DNA from: Mammaliicoccus vitulinus
Lineage (GTDB): Bacteria; Bacillota; Bacilli; Staphylococcales; Staphylococcaceae
DNA length: 64,000 bases
Reading direction: 5' to 3'
Assembly (NCBI RefSeq): GCF_029024305.1
Contig: NZ_CP118974.1
Coordinates: 2,263,069-2,327,068, forward strand
Position numbers and translations under genes: made by a program. The notes under the pieces are model-generated. The model saw only the letters and a program-made list of their open reading frames with translations, was not told the origin of the DNA and searched no databases. Below are positions 14,819-24,218 of this stretch, piece after piece. The stretch's first letter is position 1; every line of letters starts with the position of its first letter.

Positions 14819-17137
14819 TTATACTTGTTGCATACTATTAGAGTGATTTATTTCAATACTCTTTTCATCTTGCTTTATATTCTCTGATATTATTTGAGCT
14901 ATGCTTTCATTTGCATTCTCAATATTTTTATTAATATAATTTTCTGGTGCTTTAAAATCTTTAAAAACATTTGTTTTAATTTTTTTAGCAAGTTCTGCTT
15001 CATCTTTTGCTACCAATTTCAATATATCATTATACATATCTAAGTAGACACCTCTAGATAAATTGAACTTAGGATAATCTTTAATCAAGAAATAAAATGG
15101 TTTATCTATATGAATAGCATCAAAATAAATTGATGAGTAGTCAGATATTATAACATCTGATATAGCTATCAATTCCTGTGTTTCCACTTTATCATTAACA
15201 GTATATACTTGTGTAATTCCATTGTTCCAAGATGGCTGTGTATCCATAGAATGTGCTTTATTAATGATGCAATAATCGTTCCCTAAATGATTTAAAATTT
15301 TTCTGAATTGAAGCATATAATCTTTATCTTTTTTACTTTCAGCAATTTTATAATTATAATCTCTCCAAGTTGGAGCATAAAGTATAATTTTCTTATCAAG
15401 TGGAATATTATTTTTAATTTTAATTTCTCTAACTAACTCTTCATTAGAATGATTTTCTTTCAACCATTCATTCCTTGGATAACCAGAAGTTATCACTTTA
15501 TCACTCGAGATATCAAATGAAGTCTTGAATTTTTGTTTTGCCTTTTCTGAATCTGCAATTAAGTAGTCCCATCTTGCAATATCGTTTTTCATCTTCACTT
15601 TATGATTAGGATTTAAACTTAGCATAGTCGCTTCATTTGAATCAAACAACATTTTTTTAAATGGCGTACCATGCCATAATTGAATCCATTTTTGGCCTTT
15701 TTTCTTTCTAAATGCAGCTGGTATCCACGATTCACAAATCACTATATTTGAAGTATAGAAATAATTGAAAAATTCCTTACTTTTTGGATTAATTCTATAT
15801 TCTTCAGGCACCTTTTTATCAAATGTTACAAATTTGAGATTTTCTGGTTCATATAAATCCTTTAAATAATCAAATAAGTACTTAGAATTCCCTCGATATT
15901 GGTAATCGAATCCCATCATTATAATATTTCCAGATTTTACTTTTAAACTCATATAATTCTCAATTTCATTTGCTCTTTTTTTATTTCTTTTTGCATGAAC
16001 TTTTCTTCTTGTATTATAAACTAAAGGTTTAAGGTAATAATTATTCTTCACTTTATTTATAACTTTATTTTTTCGTTTATTTTTTTCAATTTCTCGTGTG
16101 TAGTAGAAATTAATTTTATTTTTTTTATGCAGTTTAAATAATTTTTTCATCTCTGCTACATCTAAATTTTTAACTACGCCTTTAGAAAATGCATAATTAT
16201 ATAATGGTAATACGCCGTTTGGAACCTTAATATTAGGACTATACTCGTTTATGATCTTCATTGTCGATTTAATGAAATCATTTCTCATATTTTTATTATT
16301 TGGCAACCTTTTTTCTGAATACAATAAAGCCCTATATATAAAGTATTTATTCACTTGATAAGGGGTATATTGATCACGATAGCCATCTTGTAATTTTGAT
16401 GCTGCATTTTCTATTGCTATCAAGAATGAGTCTCTATGTTTAGTACTTGTATAATCAGTTTTAGTAGTAGATTTATCATGTACTCTAACTTTATATAAAA
16501 TATTAGAAATTACCGGTACTCGATATGCTTTTAGCGCACAAGCAACGTAGAATTCGAAGTCTTCATAAATATATCCTTCACCATATCTAATTTGATGTCT
16601 TTGTAAAAATGATCTTTTATATAGTTTGTTTACACTAAAGTATGTTGAACACCCTAATAACATTTCAACTGTATTACGATATAATGCTAATTTAAGATTG
16701 TATTTTTCTTTGTTAACATACTTTGTTTCACCAGTTTCTGGATAGTAATAAGCCCATTCAAAGATTACAAAATCATTCTCTTTTGTTCCACTTAATCTCT
16801 TGTATGCTATATCCAAAGTTGTATCTTCAATTAAATCATCAGAATCTAAAAATAATATCGATTCACCAGTAGCTATATCAATACCTAAATTTCTTCTAGC
16901 ACCTTGCCCTTTATTCTCACCATCATCATGCATTTTATAATGGATGTTCTCTTTTTCACTATTTGCTATAAAGTCATTTATTAAATTAACTGAGTTATCT
17001 TCTGAACCATCGTTAATTAATATAACTTCAAAATTCTCTTTAAATGTTTGCTTCTCAACAGACTCTAATGTTTCTATGATAAATTCTTCAGCATTATATA
17101 CTGGAATAATAATAGAAACTTTCATTTTATTACTCAA
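14819..17137 (-). CDS. Bifunctional GT2 glycosyltransferase/TagF-like CDP-glycerol glycerophosphotransferase
   Basis: A 772-residue two-domain enzyme. Residues about 5-230 form a GT-A family 2 domain (VSIIIPVYNAEEFI, LINDGSEDNS, DXD-like LFLDSDD). Residues about 395-745 are a CDP-glycerol:poly(glycerophosphate) transferase domain (WIQLWHGTPFKK, ILYAPTWRDY, VIISDYSSIYFD). It probably adds a sugar and polymerises or attaches glycerol phosphate on a surface glycan. The best start is TTG at 17137, 7 nt after GGAGGAAG; the first ATG (17125) lies too far from it. It is the last gene of the capsule-side minus-strand run. Confidence 0.8.
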   Translation of the reverse strand: MSNKMKVSIIIPVYNAEEFIIETLESVEKQTFKENFEVILINDGSEDNSVNLINDFIANSEKENIHYKMHDDGENKGQGARRNLGIDIATGESILFLDSDDLIEDTTLDIAYKRLSGTKENDFVIFEWAYYYPETGETKYVNKEKYNLKLALYRNTVEMLLGCSTYFSVNKLYKRSFLQRHQIRYGEGYIYEDFEFYVACALKAYRVPVISNILYKVRVHDKSTTKTDYTSTKHRDSFLIAIENAASKLQDGYRDQYTPYQVNKYFIYRALLYSEKRLPNNKNMRNDFIKSTMKIINEYSPNIKVPNGVLPLYNYAFSKGVVKNLDVAEMKKLFKLHKKNKINFYYTREIEKNKRKNKVINKVKNNYYLKPLVYNTRRKVHAKRNKKRANEIENYMSLKVKSGNIIMMGFDYQYRGNSKYLFDYLKDLYEPENLKFVTFDKKVPEEYRINPKSKEFFNYFYTSNIVICESWIPAAFRKKKGQKWIQLWHGTPFKKMLFDSNEATMLSLNPNHKVKMKNDIARWDYLIADSEKAKQKFKTSFDISSDKVITSGYPRNEWLKENHSNEELVREIKIKNNIPLDKKIILYAPTWRDYNYKIAESKKDKDYMLQFRKILNHLGNDYCIINKAHSMDTQPSWNNGITQVYTVNDKVETQELIAISDVIISDYSSIYFDAIHIDKPFYFLIKDYPKFNLSRGVYLDMYNDILKLVAKDEAELAKKIKTNVFKDFKAPENYINKNIENANESIAQIISENIKQDEKSIEINHSNSMQQV

Positions 17138-17159
17138 TTTACTTCCTCCGAAATTATTT

Positions 17160-18473
17160 TTATTTTGTTTTTTTTATATTTTTAAGTACCCTATTCATTA
17201 TTGAAGGGTTATTAATTTTATAAGTTATATCATTTTGAACTATTAGCATTCTACTTCCTGTAAATATAGAAATCAATGGTAATTTAACTTGATAAATATT
17301 TCTACTAAAATCACTAAAAGATTTCCCTAATATTTTAAAACTTCTTTGTCTTATAAGAGATGCTTTTTTCATTTTATCACCTAAAAACTCAATATATACT
17401 TCAGAATCTGAAGGTAATGAACAGGTTTCATTAGAAAATGTAAAAGTTATATTCCTATTCACAAGATTAAATGAATGCATATATACACTTAGCTGATTTG
17501 AAAATTTACTAGTTATCAATTTTTCTCCTTTTAAATTTAGCATATAATTCTTATAAGAATAATGTGTTTTTAAATCATAAATAATGTTAGAATCTATATT
17601 TTCAAATAACACTCTTGACGATTTTTCAAATTCTTCTCTATCAAAAAATGGACTATTTATTATTTTATTCTGATTATGTTCTTTTAAATATTCAATATAA
17701 TGTGTACCAATTAAGAACTGAACATACTTTATGGTCTTATCAAATTTTTTATTAGATTGTTCTATTAAAAACATATAACTATTCTCAATTAATGGTATAT
17801 ATCTTTCTTCTAATGTCCACGCTGATTTACTAAGTGAATTTGGGTTTTCACTATTATAAAAATAAGCTGTATCATGTATTAATCCGTACTTTTCCTTATC
17901 TAACAGTAGATTATTAATAAATTTCGCGTCTTCCCAAAAATGTAATTTTTCATCAAATCTATAATATTCATTTTTAAAAACTTCTTTTCTAAATGCCATA
18001 CCTCCAATATGAAAATGAATATACTTATAATCTTTATGTATATTAACAATTTCTATATTAGAGTGAAATCGATAATTTAAACTATGGTGTTTTTTCAATT
18101 GCTTATTAGTTCTTATAAGGGGTGTTGCTACAACATCAATTTCTTTGTTGGTATTGAAAAATTCATCTATTTTTCTAAAAAAATTCTTTTTTACTGTATC
18201 AGAATCATCTATAAATACTACATAATTTGATTTATCACTTAAATGTCTAATACCTCTATTTCTAGAAGCGCTTATACCTTTATTAAGTTGATCAAATATT
18301 TTAAATTGAATATTATCTTTATAGTCTTCAAGAAGTTCCCTTGTGTCATCTGTACTTCCATCATTAATTATAATAATTTCATAGTTGAAATTATTTAAAC
18401 TTTCCACAATATTTTCAATCGTATGTATTATATTTTTACTTCCATTGTATGTGGAGATTATTACCGAAAACAT
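17160..18473 (-). CDS. Glycosyltransferase family 2 protein
   Basis: A 437-residue enzyme. The N-terminal GT-A domain (SVIISTYNGSKNIIHTIENI, IINDGSTDDTREL, ISASRNRGI and the DXD-type VFIDDSD) spans about residues 1-230; the rest is an unassigned C-terminal region. An earlier in-frame ATG lacks a ribosome site, whereas AGGAG lies 7 nt before the ATG at 18473. It lies 22 bp before the GT2-TagF gene and is likely co-transcribed, so both may decorate the same polymer. Donor and acceptor cannot be read from sequence. Confidence 0.78.
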   Translation of the reverse strand: MFSVIISTYNGSKNIIHTIENIVESLNNFNYEIIIINDGSTDDTRELLEDYKDNIQFKIFDQLNKGISASRNRGIRHLSDKSNYVVFIDDSDTVKKNFFRKIDEFFNTNKEIDVVATPLIRTNKQLKKHHSLNYRFHSNIEIVNIHKDYKYIHFHIGGMAFRKEVFKNEYYRFDEKLHFWEDAKFINNLLLDKEKYGLIHDTAYFYNSENPNSLSKSAWTLEERYIPLIENSYMFLIEQSNKKFDKTIKYVQFLIGTHYIEYLKEHNQNKIINSPFFDREEFEKSSRVLFENIDSNIIYDLKTHYSYKNYMLNLKGEKLITSKFSNQLSVYMHSFNLVNRNITFTFSNETCSLPSDSEVYIEFLGDKMKKASLIRQRSFKILGKSFSDFSRNIYQVKLPLISIFTGSRMLIVQNDITYKINNPSIMNRVLKNIKKTK

Positions 18474-18591
18474 TACTTCACTCCTAAAATATAAATCAAT
18501 ATACATTCCTTATAAAACACAATTTACTTAACCTTCTATATAAATCGTCTTATTAAACTCTACATTATAAGATGATTCTACTTATAGTTAT

Positions 18592-19542
18592 CTACACACT
18601 TACTCCGCTCAATAGATTATTTAAAATCATTAATTGCTCTGGCACAGTATTAGGAGAAACTTCTGGATGAGAAGTAATTTTATCATCTTTCATATTTATA
18701 ACTTTTGCTTTATCTTTGTTTATGCGCATTGATTGTTCATAATATAATTTCACATTCTCACTACATATAATTACTTTTTGAAATTTATTTGATACACTTA
18801 AATTTTCATTTACCATAGGGACTAAATCTTCTTTTCTTAATCCTTTTAATAACCTTCTATCATTAGCTTCTAATTTATCTCCAATATTTAATATTGGATC
18901 AACTGCTAATGTTTTATAATCCATTGAGGTTCCATGTACAATTGCACCTGCTCCTCCTCTAGACACTCCATAAAAAACAACATTTTTCTTATCTATGTCT
19001 AAATAGTTCCTTACATTTTCTATTGATTCTTGAATTTCTTGTTCATAATCAGGATAATTTACAGTATTTATATAATGTGAGCCATGAGAAACATTCAAAT
19101 CCATAATTCTCATTGTATATACATTTTTAACTAGACTTCTCTCTAAATCATCAAAAAAGGGAGGCAACATTCTATGAGGGATTTTAGGACTATCATATTG
19201 GTTAGCACCAGGCATTTTTGCAAAAATAACAATTAACTTTTTTTCTACCTTATTGTTCACTTTTCTTCCTTGTGGCATAGAAAGTCTATAGAAAATATTT
19301 TTGTATTGTTCTAAATTCAAACCATCAAATAATTTATTTACATGCTCTCTCTTACAAAATCTTGATATTTCTTTGTCATGAAAGTATAAGATATAATCAT
19401 TTGCCAGCAATTCTTTATACTTTATTTTCAAACCACTGTCTTTTCTTGCAAGTTGTAATAAATTTTTATCACTACCTGTTTTAACCAATATTCTTTCTTG
19501 GTTTTCGTATTTAATATCATCATTTAAATTAAAAACTTTCAA
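18592..19542 (-). CDS. XcbB/CpsF-like capsular polysaccharide biosynthesis protein
   Basis: A 316-residue soluble protein with an alpha/beta-hydrolase-like centre: the nucleophile elbow FYGVSRGGAGAIVHG near residue 195 and a possible acid/His pair in the C-terminal third (ITSHPEV). This pattern recalls the XcbB/CpsF family found in capsule loci, whose biochemical role is not established. No signal peptide or membrane helix is visible. Its placement among glycosyltransferase genes supports a role in capsule or glycan modification, but the hydrolase activity is only inferred. Confidence 0.6.
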   Translation of the reverse strand: MKVFNLNDDIKYENQERILVKTGSDKNLLQLARKDSGLKIKYKELLANDYILYFHDKEISRFCKREHVNKLFDGLNLEQYKNIFYRLSMPQGRKVNNKVEKKLIVIFAKMPGANQYDSPKIPHRMLPPFFDDLERSLVKNVYTMRIMDLNVSHGSHYINTVNYPDYEQEIQESIENVRNYLDIDKKNVVFYGVSRGGAGAIVHGTSMDYKTLAVDPILNIGDKLEANDRRLLKGLRKEDLVPMVNENLSVSNKFQKVIICSENVKLYYEQSMRINKDKAKVINMKDDKITSHPEVSPNTVPEQLMILNNLLSGVSV

Positions 19543-19588
19543 TTTAATTATTCCTTTCGAAGATGCTTGATCATTTCTATATTTTTAT

Positions 19589-19942
19589 TTATTCGGTTCC
19601 CGTATTATTCTTCAACCATACAGACTCTTCATATGCATATACCGCTTCTTGATAATTATTGCTTCTTGGAAGTATTCCTTTATCAATTGCTTCATTATAT
19701 GCATTCATCTTAGCTTGTTCATCTTTATCGCTATATATAACTTTAGATAAATCTTTTTGCGTTTTAATTTTCGGCTCATTTTCTTGTTTCTTCTGAGCTT
19801 TTTCTTTTTTCTTAGATGCTTGTTCTGTTTTTTCTTTATTGGCATCTTTTTTATCTTCCTGCTTATTATCTGTTGTTATCATGAAATAAGCTGAAAGTAC
19901 TGTAAGGCAGAAAATAATGACTACAAGAATTATATTTTTCAA
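19589..19942 (-). CDS. Small single-pass membrane protein, unknown function
   Basis: A protein of about 117 residues not recognised from any family. From the chosen TTG start it opens with a membrane anchor (KNIILVVIIFCLTVLSAYFM), then a highly charged Lys/Glu/Gln stretch (about residues 25-60) likely to be helical or disordered, then a short C-terminal part with MNAYNEAIDKGILP and a YQEAVYAYEESVW segment. AGAGG lies 7 nt before the TTG at 19942; an upstream TTG at 19972 has no site. There is no ATG. Its place within the capsule cluster suggests an envelope role. Confidence 0.55.
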   Translation of the reverse strand: MKNIILVVIIFCLTVLSAYFMITTDNKQEDKKDANKEKTEQASKKKEKAQKKQENEPKIKTQKDLSKVIYSDKDEQAKMNAYNEAIDKGILPRSNNYQEAVYAYEESVWLKNNTGTE

Positions 19943-20239
19943 TGACTTACCTCTCTCCTGTTTTTTAATCAATATTCTTATTAAACTACAATTTTTTACT
20001 TTTGTAAAATTGATTTTTACATTTTTAATTAAAAATTTACTTAACTACAAAATGAAAACAATTACATTATAAACATCATCATTTAACGATATGTTTAATT
20101 ACAAAAATAATAATGCTCAATAAACTTTTATTAATATAAATTTAAAAAAGCACTACCAGTTCACAAATCCGTGAGGAAAGGTAAAATGATAATGCTTATT
20201 TATCATAACTAATATTTAAAGTTGTTAATTATACTTACT

Positions 20240-20797
20240 CTAATGTTTCACACCTTCAGATGTAATAGTGTTTCTAATCGTTTTATATATAATAAACATG
20301 TCTAATATGAAAGTTTGATTTTCAACATAATATTTATCATATTGAACTTTCTGATCATCTGTAATATCATCTCTGCCCATAACTTGTGCTAAGCCTGTTA
20401 AGCCAGGTTTTGCAGTATGTACATTTTCATTAGTTCTTTTAGCAATTAAATCGTATTGATTGTATAATGCCGGTCTTGGACCAACTACCGACATATCACC
20501 TTTAATAATATTAAATAATTGAGGTAATTCATCAATTGAAGTTTTTCTAATAAAACGTCCTGATTTAGTAATGTACATATTAGCATCAATTTTATCAGTT
20601 GCTACATCTGGTGTTTCAACTTTCATAGATCTGAATTTATAAATATTAAAGATTTTATTATTTATACCAGGTCGTTTTTGTTTAAAAACAATTGGACCTT
20701 TAGATTCTAATTTAATAATAATAGATGTAACAATTAAAAAGGGAGAGGCAATAAGAATAGCAAATAATGAACTTGTAAAATCAAATAGTCTTTTCAA
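20240..20797 (-). CDS. capM: Initiating sugar-phosphate transferase, CapM-like
   Basis: A 185-residue bacterial sugar transferase (the C-terminal catalytic half of the WbaP family), the same length as S. aureus CapM. It has an N-terminal hydrophobic helix (residues about 9-30) and motifs IVFKQKRPG, NIYKFRSMK, SGRFIRKTSIDELPQL and PGLTGLAQV. It transfers a sugar-1-phosphate, probably FucNAc type, to undecaprenyl phosphate to start each capsule repeat unit. It starts 2 bp after capN ends. Confidence 0.87.
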   Translation of the reverse strand: MKRLFDFTSSLFAILIASPFLIVTSIIIKLESKGPIVFKQKRPGINNKIFNIYKFRSMKVETPDVATDKIDANMYITKSGRFIRKTSIDELPQLFNIIKGDMSVVGPRPALYNQYDLIAKRTNENVHTAKPGLTGLAQVMGRDDITDDQKVQYDKYYVENQTFILDMFIIYKTIRNTITSEGVKH

Positions 20798-20799
20798 TT

Positions 20800-21690
20800 C
20801 TATTTTTCTCCTTTATACTCATTAACTTCACTTTCAATTCCCTCATCAAAACTCATAGGACTATAACCAAAGTCTCTATTAGCTTTAAGGTGTGTAAAGT
20901 CCTTATCCTCTTTCATTCTTAAAACTTGTTCTTCATTTAAAGGAAACTTAGGTAATATACGATTCCCTACTAATACAGCGTAATATGAAAGTTTGATAGG
21001 AATAGGAAGAAGTATAATATTTTTATCTAGTTTTGATGCAACTGTCTTAATTAATTCCTTATACTTTATTGGATACTTACCAGACAAGTTATAATTTTGA
21101 TTTTTACACACTACAGCATTATCTAATACTTGTTGATAAGCAATCGCTAAATCAGTAGCAGTAACAGGTTGCATTAAGTTTTTACCATTACCAAATATCG
21201 GAAATACAGGACTTTTATCAATAAATTTTATTAATTTATACATATTTCTATCTCTAGATGAACCATATATCATTGTTGGACGTAAAATTGTTATATTAAT
21301 TTCATCTCTCAAAGTTAATAAGTTATCTTCAATATTAATATACTCTTCAGATGCCATTTTAAATTGAGAATATCTGCCAGTTGTATGAACAGCAATAATC
21401 CAGTTAACTTTATTATTAATAGCTGCTTCAAATAAGTTTCGACTCATTTGAACACCTGCAATATGAAGGATCGTATCTATATTTCGTGTAACTTCAGTTA
21501 AAAATTTAACATCTGTTAAATCACCTTTATGCTTAATGATGTTTAATCCACTTTCTTCTATAAATCTATCTAAATCATCATTTCTAACTATTATATGAAT
21601 CTCTTCATATTTCTTTATGTTTGTTGTTGATAAATTCTTTAAAAACAGTTTACCTGAATGACCGTTTGCTCCAGTTATTAATAGTTTCAT
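20800..21690 (-). CDS. capN: NAD-dependent epimerase/reductase, CapN-like
   Basis: A 296-residue extended SDR protein. It has the N-terminal Rossmann motif TGANGHSGKLF, a region LHIAGVQMSR, and a YSQFKMASEEY segment where the usual YxxxK is altered in form. CapN works with CapD to make UDP-D-FucNAc in the staphylococcal type 5/8 pathway. Its start overlaps the capL stop as ATGA, and capM follows immediately. Confidence 0.82.
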   Translation of the reverse strand: MKLLITGANGHSGKLFLKNLSTTNIKKYEEIHIIVRNDDLDRFIEESGLNIIKHKGDLTDVKFLTEVTRNIDTILHIAGVQMSRNLFEAAINNKVNWIIAVHTTGRYSQFKMASEEYINIEDNLLTLRDEINITILRPTMIYGSSRDRNMYKLIKFIDKSPVFPIFGNGKNLMQPVTATDLAIAYQQVLDNAVVCKNQNYNLSGKYPIKYKELIKTVASKLDKNIILLPIPIKLSYYAVLVGNRILPKFPLNEEQVLRMKEDKDFTHLKANRDFGYSPMSFDEGIESEVNEYKGEK

Positions 21691-22883
21691 TTAGATATTT
21701 CCTCCATATCTTTTATCAGATTATCCATGAATATCTTCTTAGTGAAATTTTGTTTGTAATAATTGTAACCATTATCCCCTAATTTTTTTCTTTCTTCTGA
21801 ATTCATACTACAGAATTCATTTAGGCTTTCTGATAACTTCTGAACATCTTCAGCTGGTGAAACAAGCCCACATTTCGATTTTTCAATAACTTCAGCAGCT
21901 TCACCATCTATAGATCCTATAATCGGCTTTCTACTGGCCATATATGTTTGTACTTTTCCTGGCAATGTATATGAAATGATATCATCTTTTTTCAGTGAAA
22001 CGATTAATCCATCTGCATTACTATAATATATGGGCATCATTTCTATAGGCTTTCTACCATGAAATGTAATTTTGTCTTCTATATTTAATTCAGAAACTAA
22101 TTTTAAAAGTTTTTCTTTATTTGATCCATCACCAACTATATGAAAATGTAACCTAGAATTGTTTGCGACATGCACGGCTTTTATAATTGTTTCTATTGAT
22201 TGAACTTCTCCTAAATTGCCAGCGAACATTATATTTATTTTTTCGTGATTAATGTTCACTTCACTGTATATATCATTATTTAAAAAGAGATCGTTTGCAT
22301 ATTGTGGTGAATAACTCAATTTTTTATTAATCTTGAGCTCTTCTTTAAAGTATTTTTCAAATAAGCTACTAGAAATTTGTATTTTATCAACATTTTTATA
22401 TATTAATTTACAAATCACTAAGAAAAGATTATAAATGAAAGATTTATTCTTAATGCCTCCTGCAATTAAACTTTGTGGCCATAAATCCAAACAGTATAAA
22501 AGTATTTTCCTTTTATATTTCAATTTATAAATAAGCGCTGGAATAGCCATAAAAACAGGTGATAATTGATATACATATACAGCATCATAATTACCTTTTA
22601 ATTTCAGAGCTTTTATTGATCCTTTTAGAGCAAACGAGAAGTAATTTAGAAAAAGATTTAATTTCCCCTTTTTTCTCGGTCTTGCATTAACTCTTATAAC
22701 TTCAATACCATTTTCGTATGTGATACCAGGTTCATAGCCTTTGTATATTTCTCCCTCTGGATAATTGGGTAGTCCAGTTAAAACAGTTAACTCATATCCT
22801 TCTTCATTTAAAGTTTCTATAACTTCATTTATTAGAAATGGTTCGGGTTTATAGTACTGTGAAACGATTAGTATTTTTTTCAT
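21687..22883 (-). CDS. capL: GT4 glycosyltransferase, CapL-like
   Basis: A 398-residue GT-B glycosyltransferase of family 4. Features are the N-terminal ILIVSQYYKPEPFLINEV, the C-terminal acceptor domain with MFAGNLGEVQSIETII, FHIVGDGSNKEKL and the EX7E-like segment near SNADGLIVSLKKD and VQTYMASRKPIIGS. The length matches S. aureus CapL (about 401). It should add the second sugar of the repeat unit on the cytoplasmic side of the membrane. It is followed by capN with an ATGA overlap. Confidence 0.82.
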   Translation of the reverse strand: MKKILIVSQYYKPEPFLINEVIETLNEEGYELTVLTGLPNYPEGEIYKGYEPGITYENGIEVIRVNARPRKKGKLNLFLNYFSFALKGSIKALKLKGNYDAVYVYQLSPVFMAIPALIYKLKYKRKILLYCLDLWPQSLIAGGIKNKSFIYNLFLVICKLIYKNVDKIQISSSLFEKYFKEELKINKKLSYSPQYANDLFLNNDIYSEVNINHEKINIMFAGNLGEVQSIETIIKAVHVANNSRLHFHIVGDGSNKEKLLKLVSELNIEDKITFHGRKPIEMMPIYYSNADGLIVSLKKDDIISYTLPGKVQTYMASRKPIIGSIDGEAAEVIEKSKCGLVSPAEDVQKLSESLNEFCSMNSEERKKLGDNGYNYYKQNFTKKIFMDNLIKDMEEISK

Positions 22884-22962
22884 AACTATTGATTCCTCTC
22901 ATAACTAGTCGCTTTAACACCAATTTAACAAAAATTTTATTTAGCATATACAGTAGTCAAAT

Positions 22963-24207
22963 TTAAATATTGTATATATTATTGAAATTGTAATATTTTA
23001 ATCCCTTTGTATTTTTAACGACATTCTTAGTATCAAACACAATATTTTGTTTCATTGTACCGTTCACATAGTTAGCTAACTCTCTATACTCATTATGATC
23101 AGTTAGGACTAATGCTAAATCACTATTTTCAAGTGCTTTTGCAATATCATTTTCAACCCAGTCAAGTTGTACATGACTATCTTGCGCAACAACTTCAAAA
23201 TCAGACTTTAATTTTAATTCGTGATAGATATCTAATGCAGGTGATTCACGAATATCATCAATATTCCCTTTATAAGTTAATCCTAATACAGTGATTTTTT
23301 TACCTTTAATTGTTTCCATAATCTTATTTACTTTACCAATAACAAAATCTGGCATACTATTATTGATTGCTCTAGCTTTAGAGATTATTTGAGCATTTTT
23401 TTCGTCACTGGCAACAATAAAATAAGGGTCAACAGCTAAACAATGACCACCAACCCCCGGACCAGGTGTATGGATATTAACACGTGGATGTTCATTAGCA
23501 AGTTTAATAACATCTAATGCGTTTATATTTAAAGTATCACTAATTTTCACTAACTCATTAGCCAATGCTATATTCACGTCTCTATAAGTGTTTTCCATTA
23601 ACTTAGACATCTCTGCAGTACTTGCTTTTGTTTCAAGCAGTTTTCCCTGAACTAAAAGTTCATATAAATTTATAGTCTTTTTAGTACATGCTTCAGTAAT
23701 GCCTCCAACAATTCTATTATTATGAATCATTTCATGAATAATTTTTCCAGGTAATACTCTTTCAGGACAATGAGCAAGATAAATATCTTTACCTACTGTA
23801 AAACCGAACGATTCAATCATAGGTTGTACAATGTCTTGCATTGTTCTAGGCCCTATAGTTGATTCAACAATAATTGTGTCGTCTTTTTTAATAACATCTT
23901 TCAGTTTCAATATAGCAGCTTTTAAGTATGAAACATCACAACTGTTATCCTTTAAATGAGGAGTTGGAACAGCAATAATGTAATAATCAGAATGTTTCAC
24001 TTCTGTTGAAGCCTTGAAGTTTTTATTATCTATAGTTTCCTCTAATAAATCTTGAATCCCGTTCTCTTCAATATGTAATTCTTTATTGTTCAATTTTTTC
24101 ACTACAGCTTCATTCACATCTATTCCCGTAACATCTAACCCTTTTGAAGCGAATAATAATGCTGTAGGCAAACCAATATAACCCAACCCTATAACTGTTA
24201 ATTTCAT
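22963..24207 (-). CDS. capO: UDP-N-acetyl-D-mannosamine dehydrogenase, CapO/WecC-like
   Basis: A 414-residue UDP-sugar dehydrogenase. It has the Rossmann start TVIGLGYIGLPTALLFA, the central domain with ESTIGPRTM, the catalytic Cys in GPGVGGHCLAVDPYF near residue 255, and the C-terminal UDP-binding domain (VLGLTYKGNIDDIRESPAL). It oxidises UDP-ManNAc to UDP-ManNAcA. The matching 2-epimerase CapP is not in this window, so UDP-ManNAc would have to come from an epimerase elsewhere, for example MnaA. Confidence 0.85.
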   Translation of the reverse strand: MKLTVIGLGYIGLPTALLFASKGLDVTGIDVNEAVVKKLNNKELHIEENGIQDLLEETIDNKNFKASTEVKHSDYYIIAVPTPHLKDNSCDVSYLKAAILKLKDVIKKDDTIIVESTIGPRTMQDIVQPMIESFGFTVGKDIYLAHCPERVLPGKIIHEMIHNNRIVGGITEACTKKTINLYELLVQGKLLETKASTAEMSKLMENTYRDVNIALANELVKISDTLNINALDVIKLANEHPRVNIHTPGPGVGGHCLAVDPYFIVASDEKNAQIISKARAINNSMPDFVIGKVNKIMETIKGKKITVLGLTYKGNIDDIRESPALDIYHELKLKSDFEVVAQDSHVQLDWVENDIAKALENSDLALVLTDHNEYRELANYVNGTMKQNIVFDTKNVVKNTKGLKYYNFNNIYNI

Positions 24208-24218
24208 GTTATTACTCC

